Positions 1 to 11,400 of a DNA stretch of 64,000 bases are shown here, piece after piece. Each line of letters opens with the position of its first letter. The first letter of the stretch is position 1. The DNA lies in contig OZ237775.1 of assembly GCA_965178125.1 (NCBI GenBank), positions 496,001-560,000 on the forward strand, read 5' to 3'. The DNA comes from Bilabrum cf. latius. Its lineage: Eukaryota > Bigyra: Bicosoecida > Bigyra > Bicosoecida. The notes beneath the pieces are model-generated. The model was not told the DNA's origin. It did no database searches and saw only the letters and a program-made list of their open reading frames with translations. The translations under genes were made by a program, and so were the position numbers.

Positions 1-1
1 A

Positions 2-3000
2 CCTTCCATGGCCATGGGGGAGGGCCATGGCCATGGCGGTGCGCTCTGTGGCGATGGGCCGGGGACGGGGCAGGGGCAGGGGCTGGGACTGGCCAGCATG
101 GTCAGGGGCCCCGGCTTGGATGGCTGCAGCGATGACCCTGCACTGCAGGGGCTGGGTAAAGACGGGAGTGCGGACGACTCGCTGGCGATGGGGTGGTCAA
201 AGTGGGAGTCGGACGGGATCCGATGGCGCTGCGACTCTGGCACGGATGGAAATCGAAACGAGGCTGTGGTTTGGGCCCATGGGGCAGAGGCTGCTTTACC
301 CAAAGGATAGCACGGCATTGCTGGTGGTCTGAAGGGGCCGCAGTCCCCGGTTCCACTCCGCGTAATTGACGGATGGGATGGGGAGGATGCAGGCAGCGCC
401 ATTGGGTGGAGCACTGTGCAGCACGATGCCTTTCTCGCCCGCGGCTATGGCAATGTGTTTGCCTCCGCGGGACTCGACGATACGCTGCACCTGTGGGATG
501 CCAGGGCGAGCACTAAGCCGGTTGCAACTGCCGCGGGCGTGCACGGCGGTGAAGCCGTGGCGGTGGCCTGGTCGGCTCTGGACCCTGCCCTTGTAGCGAC
601 GGGGGGTTCTGACGGCGCCGTGCGGTTGTTCGACGTGCGGTGCATGGGAGCACATGCCGGCGGGAGTGGCAGCGGTGGTGGGAACATTGGTGTGACGAGT
701 GAGTGGGGCTTGGGTGCGATCCGGATGGCGGGCAAGCAGCCGCTGCTTGCGGAGCTGAGGTACCACTTGTCTGACGCACTCTGCGTGGAGTTTTCGTGCG
801 CCGCTAGCGGCGTGCTGCTGTCAGCAGGAGCTGATGGCGTCGTGGTGCAATGGGACCTTGCGCAAGGGGATGCAGCGCGAGCTGCTGTGGTCGGTAGGGG
901 CATGGCAACAGATGGGAATCGCATAGGTGTGGAGGACGAAGATCGGCTCGGGGCGGGCTGTGGCAGCGGTCGCGAAGACGGCACTTTTCCTGTAGGTTCC
1001 GCAGATGTGCAGCCCGGCATTGCACCGTCTGCTGGGGACAGGGAGACCTCCCGGCTGGCGGCAGCCCCGTCTTCATTCTCATCGTCATCGGCTCCAGTAC
1101 CGGCTCCAGCATCGGGGAAGGAAGCAGCAGCACTGCCAGTGTCATCAGCCAGCAGCGACCAAGCTGCAGAGCCGGAGATGGAGCCGCGGTGCCTGCTAGC
1201 TGGGGCTGCTAGGCACGCTGCTGTTCGTATCACGCTAGATGCGTGGCGCCAAGATCTCCCAAAGAAACCGAAGGTATAGGAAGGGGCTGTGGCAGTGCCG
1301 ACTCCTCCGGGTGGCGATGGGCCCGTCGAGCCAAGCCCTGCAGCCTAGGCTCAGTCTGCAAACCAAGCAGCGATGGATACAGATGGGGATTTGCCACCAA
1401 CCCGTAGCAGCTGGATCGGTGGCGGCACGGGTGTCCGGCTTGGCCGCGCAGCAGCTGGCGGGCCAGCCGAGGGCGTGAAAATCGAAAAGGTACAGAAGGG
1501 TAGCGGTGCAGATGATAGACGTGATGACGAGTGGGCCCACCCGGATCCCTGGCCCGCAAAGCTACCCGCAGAGGCACAGGTGGTGCACAGGGGCCACAGG
1601 TCCACCTCGCTGGTGGATCTGGTGCTGGCGCGAGATTCGGCCGACCCCTGGCTGGTGGCCACCATGTCAGATGACGGCAGCAATCCACGCATTCGGGGCG
1701 GTGCCACGCTGCAGCTGTGGAGGCCCAGTGACCTGGTGACTGGCCCCTCCAGAAGCCGCATCGCAGAGCTCGAGGCAAAGCTTGGGAGGGCTCGTGAGCG
1801 AGAAGCGGGGCGCTCTGGAAGCAACGGCCGCGGTGACCATGCAGCCCCGTCTGAATAGATGTAGGAGCCTAGCGCTGAGCAGTCGAAGGGTGTGGGCATG
1901 AGCAAGAGCACGGGGGGCAGCAAGGCCTCGCTGTGCTCCCTGTCTGGCAGCCAGACCAATCCGGCGTCGGCCAAGACAGGTAGGGCTGGTGTCGAATCCT
2001 CTGGGTCCTCCAGCAGTTGCAGCAAGCTCGTCGGACGACAGAGACGACGCCAGCGGCAGAAAACCGCTCGTGCGGACCAAGTTGACATGGTAGGCAGCGA
2101 CAGCGGAAGCGATGCCTGGAGCGATTCGGACAGCGACGGCAGCTCGAGCGAGATCGTGGAGGCTCTCGATGCTTCGAGCATCAGCGGCACTGCATCTGGG
2201 CTCGAACGGCTAGTGCGGCAGTGGGTCAAGAATCCAACCGGCAAAGCGAGTACTGTTGGCAAGGATCTACTAGCCGGAATACCCAGCGGAGTGGCCCGGG
2301 CTTTGGAGGCTGCAGGGGTGCTGCAGCAAGGACCCGAAGGGTACTGCCGACCAGCGGGCGACTCGTCCCACTCCACGGGTGCATTGTCGGAAGGCTCCTC
2401 CGATTCGCTAGTCCTCACGGACTCCGAGGGGGAGACCGGGCCCACGGCTGGCGCCGCTCGAGCGGCTGCGAAGCCGAGTAGCGGTAGCACGAGGGGCAGT
2501 GCAGTGCAGTCCAGCAGCGGTCCGAAGTCGAAACAGCCGCAGAAGGCCAAACAAGCGCGAAAGGCTCCAGTAGCCAAAGCAACTGGGAAACCAAAGGCTA
2601 AAAGCAAAGGCAAGATCGCGCCTCGATCCAATGGAGAGTCGAGCAAGCGACCGGCCAATGGAAAGCAGAGCAGGGTTTCATCCAGCAAGAGCAGAAAACC
2701 GAGCAGCGGTGCAATCAGCAAGCAACTCAAGTCGGTCAGTGCTGCTTCTGCAGACTCGCCGCGATCGCAAGGCACGGCCAAGTCATCCAGCAGCCCCCGT
2801 GCGAGCAGCAGGAGCAGAGCCAGTTCCGCTAGATCTACCAGCTCGGACACAGGCACCAAGGTGCACGCCAGCAGGTCTAGATCGAGGCAGGGCGCTGTGG
2901 CTGCTGCAGGCTCCGATCGCCAAGCATCGAAGCGTAGCCGCAGCAGCGGTCGTGCTGGGCCAACATCTGCTGGCACGGGCGCTGAGAAGATGGGCGTGAA

Positions 3001-3874
3001 GGGCATGTCAGCTGCTTCGGCAGCCGTGACTGCCTCGCCAAAGAAACCTCAAGCACAGCTATCGTCAGCCTCCTCGTCTTCTCCACGCACGTTTGCATCG
3101 TCCTTATCGTCGTCGGGATCTGCTGCCTCCCCACAGCCAGCATCTGTCGGCGGGAAGCCTCCCAAGGTTCCGGGGCGCACACAGGCTGCCGGTAGGTCCA
3201 AAGCAGCGTCTGCTGCAGTTGAAACGGTGGACCTGGTTGATGACAAACCGGAACCGCGCGCACCTGGAGAGCTCTCTCTCGATGGCTGGATAGTGCCAGC
3301 GGAACAACAGGCTGGCAAGAAGCGATCCAGAGCAGAGAGCCTAGCGTCAGCTGGTGAAACGCAGCAGCAAGGTTCTGAGTCAAGCTCGCCGTCCGGAGCC
3401 AAGGCGAAAAAGCAGCGCCTAGCCGAGGGTGTTATCCAGAGCTCTCCTGCTGGAAGCGCAAGGAGCGCGCCGGCTGGTAGTGTGTCTTCACAGTCTAGCC
3501 CGGGCTGGGCAAGGCAGGATGCCGCTTCGCCTGCAACTTTTGGCCATGGCAGGCGGGCTCGAAAGCTGTCAGCTCGAGCGGCAGAGACGTGGGACCCGCA
3601 GGCCCAGGGGATCGCGATGGCGCAGTCAAGCAGCGCGCGAGCTACTTCGGTTGAGAAAGCCGGTTCGAGCCCATGGGTGGAGGGCGTGAGAGAGTACGTC
3701 GTGATCGGAAGCAGTCCGCTTGGGGGAAGGAGGGGGCATACGGGCGGTGACATGGAAGGGCTGTTGGACCAGTCTGGGGGGGAAGCTGGGGACGCGGTAG
3801 GGGTAGTGGGTGCTGGAGGGATCGGCGGGGGCGGTGTGAAGGTGAGGCTCCGGGCAGTAAGGAAAGTTAAGTAA
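2..3874 (+). CDS. RBBP4/MSI1-like WD40 protein with long basic Ser/Lys tail (5' partial)
   Basis: The frame is open from the window edge to TAA at 3872-3874, about 1,290 codons, so the N-terminus lies outside. In-frame TAGs at 308, 1277, 1346, 1856 and 1862 are read as Gln. WD40 blades are visible at roughly residues 150-165 (LDDTLHLWDAR), 200-214 (GGSDGAVRLFDVR) and 270-285 (SAGADGVVVQWDL). After a low-complexity insert, a last blade at 545-580 (DPWLVATMSDD ... LQLWRPSDLV) resembles the C-terminal blade of RBBP4/MSI1/CAF-1 histone chaperones. From about residue 620 onward the protein is a disordered Ser/Lys/Arg-rich tail longer than the propeller, with acidic Ser-Asp stretches near 2095-2150. 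The family binds histones in chromatin complexes, which would suggest a nuclear role here. Assignment to WD40 is firm; assignment to the MSI1 group is inferred from the last blade only. Confidence 0.8.
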
Positions 3875-4251
3875 ACTAGGCTGGATGATATCCGGCATCC
3901 GGGAATGGGACCCTTGCGGATCCTAGGGATACATGAGCCCATTTCTGCCAAGGCGTTGGTCAATCCGCACACCTCACCCGATGCTCCAAGATCCAGACTA
4001 TCAGAAGTGGCAGCTTTGTGTGCCTTCATCCTCTAGGATCCGGATCCAGGATGGTTTGATCAAAAGAGAGTTGTACCAGTAGACTATCCGGATCCGGGAC
4101 AGCAGCCGAACATTAAAATGCAGCTTCACACAAAATCATATTGGATCGGGCAATTCTCGCTTAGCTCAAATATTTGATTGCCAAACATATAAAGGGCTTC
4201 CCACCAGCTTGAAGCCGCTCCTCCCGACCACAACGTCCTGATGACCACCGT
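3875..4251. other. Convergent intergenic region
   Basis: These 377 bases separate the TAA of the WD40 gene from the TGA of prolidase. They contain several overlapping CCGGATCC or GGATCCGG words near 3895-4100, and composition becomes AT-richer towards 4200. I see no gene. Confidence 0.6.
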
Positions 4252-6211
4252 TCACACTAACTTGAAGTCGCTTTCCTCGGACACCTCGCCCCTGCATGCC
4301 TTCTCCACGTCGTCCACGGTGCGGGGCACCTTGACGAAGTTCTCGATCCCGTCCTTTGTAATGAGCACATTATCCTCGAGGCGGACTCCCCCCATGCCCC
4401 GGAACCTGCTCTCCAGCACTTCCTTCACGATGAACTTGCCCTGCGTGGGGCTGGCCAGCGCCGCGTCCAGCAGAGGGTCGATGAAGTAGCACCCGGGTTC
4501 CACCGTGATCACGTTGCTCGCAGCCAGGATCCGGGCGGTCCGCACGCTCTTGTACCCCGACAGGGGGCTCCTTGGGGTGCACTCGTACTCCTCAGGCAGC
4601 GCGTCGTTCTTGTCGGCGGGCGCCTCCTTGCCCAGGGCTGCGTCCCTGGTGACCCGGCCCACCTTCCAATCAGGGTACCCGCCGCAGTCGTGGGTATCGA
4701 TGCCCAGGAAGTGGCCCAGTCCGTGAGGCATGAAGACCGCGCCCAGGTTGGCCTTCATCATGTCATCGACCTCTCCCGTCAGCAGACCCGCGGCCTTGAG
4801 TCCCGTGAGGATGCGGGTGTAAGCCAGCGACTGCATGTCGATCCACTTGCAGCCCTCCTTCATCTCCTTCTCAACGGACACCAGGGCGTCCAGGACCGCG
4901 CTGTAGACGACCTTCTGGTCGTCCGTGAAGGTCCCGCCCACAGGGAAGGTGGTGGTGATGTCGCTGGCGTAGCACTCCAGCTCGTTGCCGCAGTCGCACA
5001 GCACCATCTCGCCGTCCTTCATCTGCTTCGAGTTGGGGGCCCCGGCGTGGCCGTAGTGCAGCACGGCCGCGTTGGATCCGGAGCCGCAAATGTACGTGTA
5101 GGCCTGCTGGCGGGTGCCGCCTACGAACTGGCTCCAGAACTTGAAGATGGCCTCCAGCTGGAACTCGAACATGTCGGGCTTTGCGCCTCGCATCATGCAC
5201 AGGTGTCCGTCCGAAGACACGCGGATGTTGTGCCTCAGGAGCGCGATCTCCTTGGAGGTCTTGTGGGCGCGGCACTCGATCACCGCCTCGAACAGGCGGG
5301 GGGAGGCGTTGATCGCGGGGGCGGGGGTGGCTGTCCCCGAGGTGGGGACGGTGACCATGGGCTCTGCGGCCCCAGAGTCCGTCTGCACGCCCTCCATGCA
5401 CTGCAGTGCAGTGACCGCACCGCCAGCGGCCTCCTTGCGCGCAGCGAGGTACGCGGCCATCTCGTGCGTCCACTTGCACTCGTCGCAGCCGTACTGCTCC
5501 GCGATCTGGGCGGGAGTCTTGAGGGGGCCCATCCACACGGCGTGCTCGGCCGGCAGGTCGGGGGCGAAGATGATGCTCCTGCGAGGGGATAGCGTCATTG
5601 AAAACGGCAATTCAGCATGGTCTATATATTGACTTTTTGCAGCTGGGGCACATGCCACGGCACGAAACGGCAAAGTGGTGGGTGGTGGCCTTGTCGCGGG
5701 GATGCGATGCGACTCCAATTGGTCATGCCTGGAAGGTAGGAAGCCCTTGTGTACAAAACACCAGGTTACAATCTCACTTGCCATCATCCTGGATAACGCC
5801 GTAAAAGTCGGGCTCGTTGCACCCATAGAGCCAGTAGAAGCTGCTCTCCTGCCTGAAAATGGGCTCGTGATCGGAGCGGCCCCTGGACGGGTTCTTGCCT
5901 CCTTCGAACACGAACGTCGCGCCCTTGGCAACCCCCTCTTCTCCATAGCGAGCTTGAAGATACCCAAGAACGCGCTGGCGGTTCTCGGCGTGCATGGTAG
6001 GGTCGGGCTTGCGGAAGGTGCCAATGGCCGACTTCACAAGATCAAAACGCACGGCAGGGGCATGCGGTGCGCCCTCAATGGTAGGCCCCGGGGGCGTGGC
6101 TATTCCACCAGCTCCTGATACAACCGATCCAGATCCTGCGACGGCGGCCATAGCTCTAGTTCGAGTGTAAAGTGCCTGGAACACTGGATCGACGGCGCTT
6201 GGCGAATTCAT
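4252..6211 (-). CDS. PEPD: Xaa-Pro dipeptidase (prolidase), M24B metallopeptidase
   Basis: Two exons, 6211-5778 and 5578-4252, joined across a 199-base intron (donor GTGAGA, acceptor CGCAG), give 586 codons ending in TGA. It would cleave dipeptides with C-terminal proline in the cytosol. The N-terminal aminopeptidase-P-like domain has RQESSFYWLYG and, across the splice, DDGKSIIFAPDLP. The pita-bread catalytic domain keeps the dinuclear metal ligands: DCGNELECYASD, HGLGHFLGIDTHD and the late Glu in ITVEPGCYF. Human prolidase is 493 aa; the excess is mainly an N-terminal extension and a low-complexity insert near 5280-5400. An upstream Met at 6280 is an alternative start. No in-frame TAG occurs, so this gene reads normally under either code. 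It is divergent from the coiled-coil gene at 6348. Confidence 0.93.
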
Positions 6212-6347
6212 GGAACCATAACGAAGGTTCCCTGTCCACGAAGAACGTTCCACGCAGCCAAACGGACCGAAATATTGCATTCGTGATAGTGGTGTTATCT
6301 GAGATTTAATTTAGCTAGACTATATACCTAAAGGACCAAATAGTCTG

Positions 6348-8297
6348 ATGGATGAGTTGGATGCTTTTGCAGGGGGCGGAATGGACATAAAGATGGGTCC
6401 GGGGGGGCTGGTGGGTGGCAGAGCTGCAACAGGACAGACAGGCGAAGATTGGCGAAACATTCCGGTCGTGGTTCGCACTTCTCTGGATCGAATCGCGCGA
6501 GCAGTGACAAAACTGCGATCCTCGATGAGAGATCGTCCTACGTTTGCCGAGATGGCCGACGCAACAACCGGAACTGCGAGCGCGACCGATTTGCAGGCCC
6601 TTGGCGCAGCGATGAGACAAGAAGCCGGACGTAGAGCAGAGGAGTTTGCAGCATCATAGAGACGATAGGAAGAGCGAATAACATTGCTCGAGAAGCGCCT
6701 GAAAGATGCGGAATCGTACGCGAGGGAGCAGCAGCAGGAAATCGCTCGTCTCCGCGAAGACCTTGCGACCAAGGCGGAAGGATCCGCGTTAGCAGATTTT
6801 GCGACGAGGGAAGAAGTAGCCGCGAAAGCAGACCGAGAATCCGTCCGAGTCGCCCTCCGCTCCAAGACGGACAGGGACCAGCTGGACGCGGCCATCCGGA
6901 CGAGGGCGAGCGCGGGGGACGTGGAGCACTTGCGGCAGGAGGTGGCGGGCAGGGCGGGCAAGGCCGAGACCGCGCAGGCACTGGCGGAATCGAGAGCCGC
7001 GCTGGAGCGAAGGTGTGACGAATGCGCGGCCGCGGCTCGGGAGGCTAGCGAGTTGGCTGTGGCTGCGGAGAGGCGGCTGCAGGCGGTTGCAACCAAGGAG
7101 GAGGTTGCAACCGCCCTGAGGAAGCGAGTAACCACGGCAGCGCTGGATTAGCGGGTGGCGCGTGCGGTTGCAACCGCTGCGGAGCACGCCGACCGCGTGG
7201 CGCGGCAGATCAAGGAAGAAGCCAGTGCCAGGGCCAGCCAGCTTGCGACCAAGGCAGAGCTGAAGAGGCAGCTGCAGCAAAAGTGCGACCACGCCTGGGT
7301 AGTGCGAGCTTTGGCTGATAAGTGTGACGTCAGTGCGGCTGCCGAGGCGCTTCGCAGGAAAGCAGACGCCGCCGACGTGGCAGGCATGCGCGCTTCGGTT
7401 GCGGAACTTCGATCGCGCGGCGCCTCAATTGGCGGGGGTGCGGCTGGGGCGGGCATGGGTTACATGGGTGGGGATTTCGGCGCGCAGGGGTATGGGTCTG
7501 GAGTAGGAAGCGGAGCGGGGACTGCGGGCGGCGGCGTGGGCGGGTGGGTGGAGGCCGCCGCCCGACTGGAAGCACACCTAGAGGGCAAGGCAGGCAAGGA
7601 GGAGGTGCAGGCGGCGCTGAGGGAGGCGGCGGGGGCGCGGGAGGAAGCGGCCAAGTCGGGTGACACTCTCCGATCGGAGCTGGACAGGCTGAGGCATGAA
7701 GGCAGGGCTGCAGAAGCGGCAGCGGCCAAGGCGGAAGAGGCCGCCACCAGCGGGTAGGAGGCCAGGGAACAAGCGGGGGCGGCGGCCGAGCTGGCGAAAC
7801 GGGCGGTGTCGGTGGTGGAGAGCGTTCCAAGGCCGCTTCTGGGCCGCTGGGTCTGGAAGAGCCGCACCTTGTCCGAGTCCAACCAGGTGCTGTGGGACCT
7901 GCAAGTGGCCAACACAGGCCCAGACAGGCTGCAGTGGAGGGCGCAGGCAGCCTCCATCGAGTGCGCGCAGGCGGGGCTGTACAGGGTGTGCGTGGCGGCG
8001 TTCGCCAGGCGGCCGCCCGCCCTGACAGTGACAGTGGACGGGTCACCGGCCGTGACTGTGGACCCCGCGGCGGCTGCACTGGCCGCAGCCAAGAGAGGAG
8101 GAGGCAGGGGAGCAGGTGCTGCTGGTGGTGGGGTGCCCGGGGCGGGGGCTGGGGTCGTGCTTCACAGGCACCCGGCAGGGTCGGTGGCGGGGCTAAGTTG
8201 CGTGTAGTTTTTGGCATTGCCACCGAAAGCGACGGTGGGCGTGCTGTACGACGGCGAGGAGCTTGGGCAGGCCTTTTTGGAACTGGAGAAAATCTGA
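6348..8297 (+). CDS. Coiled-coil protein with C-terminal beta-sandwich-like domain
   Basis: One continuous frame of 649 codons from ATG at 6348 to TGA at 8295-8297, crossing TAG codons at 6657, 6666, 7149, 7755 and 8205. Residues about 110-480 are charged and Ala/Glu/Arg-rich with heptad character (LEKRLKDAESYAREQQQE), broken by a Gly-rich loop near 7430-7540. The last 165 residues are different: LLGRWVWKSRTL, NQVLWDLQVANTGPDRLQW, GLYRVCVAAF and, after the last TAG, FLALPPKATVGVLYDGEEL. The alternating hydrophobic pattern resembles a C1q/TNF-like jelly roll found behind coiled coils, but that is inference. The coherent C-terminus exists only if TAG is translated. It is convergent with the receptor gene. 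Function unknown. Confidence 0.8.
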
Positions 8298-8405
8298 TAT
8301 TTGTTCCGTATCCGATACATTTAACACACGGATATGCGAGTCCCGCCATCCGGATTGCAACAATTCCCAACTTCGGGGTGCACGTCCAATTTGGTTGGCC
8401 GCTGC

Positions 8406-11400
8406 TCAATTCACCGGCACCACCCTGCTCTTCTTCCCTTTCTTGGAGGACCTGCGGCGAGACGAAGACGACCCCCTCTTCTTCTTGGGAGCCTTCTTGG
8501 CCGACTATGGTGCACCACTTGGTTCCGCCCCTGCAAGCTCATCCTCCTCCCCCTCCTCCTCGCTTGAACGAGACTTCCCTTTGCTCCGCCTGTGCCGCCC
8601 CCTGCCCCCGGAAGCATTTTCCCCCAGCAAGTCATCGGCCGGGCCGTATCCCTCGAGCCCCTGCAGCCCGTCCTCAGCAGCGGCCAGCAACAGGCCCTCG
8701 CCCCCAATTGCATCCGGCCCTGGCTCCTTGCCTTCAGGCTGGTCCTCCCCCTCCTTCTCCTTCTCACCCTCATTTTCCTTTTCCTTCTCCTTCTCCGCAC
8801 CGCCAGTCCCAGCACCGCTCCCACTCCCGTCCAGTGTCTCGCTCCCCAGCGCACCGCCTTCTGAACCGGCCACAGAGCTCCTGCCAGAGGTTGGAAACTA
8901 GGCTGGCAGGCCACGCCCCTTGTTCAAAACCAGCTCCAGCTGCGCTCGCTAAGCCAACGTCTGCGACAGCGACTTCCTCTTGAAACCGCGCTTGGACCAC
9001 TCATTGCACTTGAGCACGATGTCGTGGTACACTGCATACACCAGCAGCCCGCAGCTGGCGATCACGAGCGTGATGATGAAGCCCCCCGAGGCAGCCTCGC
9101 TCAGCGGCCGGTTGGCCTCATAGGCGTGTGCAAGCCCGATCAGCAGGATGAGCATCTGGATGGCATCGTTGCACACCTCGATCGTGTTGAACACGTCCTC
9201 AGCATACGGCCTCTTGTATAGGATGTTGGCCATGAAGATGCATACCCCGATTAGAGCCACGCTGAACTGCGAGACGATGTTGGTCACGAACGTTGACGCG
9301 CAAATGATGAGCAGGAACTCGGCTTGCTCCACCAGGGTGTGGTAGAATGCGTCCTCCTTGAAGTCCACCACAAAGGGCCACAGCAGGTGCGATGAGTCCA
9401 CCATCTGCTGCGACATGAGCAGGGAGTACCGCTGCCTGTCCTGCTCTGCGAATCTCTCCTCGTCCTCGGGGGAGAAGAGGTGCTCCTTGTCCTTGGCCCC
9501 GGCTTTGATCCTGTGCGAGATCATCTTGTGCATCACTGAGAAAGACTCCGTTGGCTTGAGCAGCTTGTTGTTGCTGGTGCCCCGCTGCGCCCGGATTCTG
9601 ACAGCGTCCCCGTAGCTCTTCTTGTACAGTGAGCCCGTCCTCAGGCCAAGAGCAGAGCCCACCTCCCTGGTCGTATCATCCAGCTCACTGGCGATCGACT
9701 GGTGGCTCACCCAAGATGATTGCTTGCCGACTCCTGCAACGCCCGTACCGGAACCAATACTGGCCCCCGACCCCCTTGGGTCCTTGCGGCCTGACTCCGC
9801 ACCAGCAGGGAGAGCGCCCGGCTGACTCGACCCATTACCAGCGTCATCGAAGGGGTCGCCCTCGGAATCCTCCGTTCTCACGGCCAGAGCCATTCCACCG
9901 AGGCCCGTCGAACCCACGCGGAGCATGTCTCGCTCGGAGTCTCCTGACGGCGGTCCCATGCGATGTTGCCGACCGCTCTGCGATCCACCAGCCGGGAGTT
10001 CGCTGACGTCAGAGCCTGGGGCCAGCTATACCCCGCCGTCATCGCCTTCTGTCGTGTAAGATTTATTCTCTTCGTTCCCCGCACCAGCCTCTGGTCGTGG
10101 AAAGGGCTGCTCCTTGCCCTCAGCTCCCTAGGTCCCATCAACATCGTCGTCGTAGTCCTGCGTATTGGACACGTGGGAATCGGTCCTGGACATGCCCCTC
10201 GTGTGTCCCACCGTTAGGAACTTGCCAGTGGTCATCTCTCGGTCATCCGGCGACTGGGACTGCCCGTCTGGGGTAGACTCATCTCCGGTCTAATCGATCG
10301 CGGGAGGACCGGTGGCCTTGGTGCCATTTGACAACGGGTCTGACTGCCCTTGTGCCCTGTGCGTGCCATCGCCATCGCCATCGCCATCGCTGCGCTTCTA
10401 TTCCTAGTGCCGGTCCGTCTCGCTCGATTGCCCCGAATCTGCGCCAGCTTCTTCACTATCCTCTGATTCTTGCTTGCTCTCGTGCTCTGCGTGGTCCTCT
10501 GTTCCGGCATCATGGTCCTGCCTGCTCTGCTCCTTCTCCCTGTCCACCTCAGGAATACTCTCTAGCATGGCAACGCTGGGGGCCCCGCCCGACTGAAGCA
10601 ACGACGGCTTGCCTCCGTCTCGCGGCTCGACGGGGAGGGCTGCCTCTGAGGCCGAGTCAGGGATGGGGCGGGCCTCCATGCCAGCACAGGCAGCTGGGCC
10701 TCCGCCCTTGTTGCCTTCAAACAGATCTCGCAGTGAATTTCGACCTTTTGCGCCTTGCTTGAACCCGCCAGTAGACAGGAGACCCTACGAGAGGCTGGGG
10801 GCCTTTTTGGCTGACTTGTCTGTCAATGGGTACGCACGATCCTTGACAACTCCACCGGAGCTAACCTCGGACACGATACTCCTCCTTGAAACCGCTTGGT
10901 GAACAAGCTCGATGTGGTTCTGCCTGGCCTGCCGCTTCACTTCCAGCAGCGTCTCTAGGTGGTTCTGCCTGGCCTTGACCAGCATGGTCATAATGCCGGC
11001 CGGTATGCCCAGCGCGTACACTATCAGCCCCACGATGGCCACCCACAGATACTAGAACCACTGGCGGTCGTAGCACAGCATTCCATAGTGCTGCTCCATG
11101 ACGTGCCTCCCGTCATCCAATTTGACGCACTTGAGCAGGGAGAGAGCTCGAGCCACCAGCACGGGGTAGCCCGCGATGGCCAGCCGGGTGAATCCAGAGG
11201 CAAAAGTGGCCCGAAGCATGGACATGTCCATCACCAGGATGCGAGCGAAGCCGCTGTAAGCCTGCGCCGCCGCGCTGACCTCCCAATTGCGGTAATGAAA
11301 CACCTGCCGCAACAGCATCATGACCCCGTAGATGGCGATGTAGCACACCAAAAAAATCGCGGGGAGGAATAGCCAAAGAGTGGCTCGCTCGTACAGACCC

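Noticed and set aside
7330-8409. Pro-rich minus-strand frame opposite the coiled-coil gene
   Set aside because: A shadow of the plus-strand gene; composition is Pro/Arg/Ala low-complexity with no motifs.
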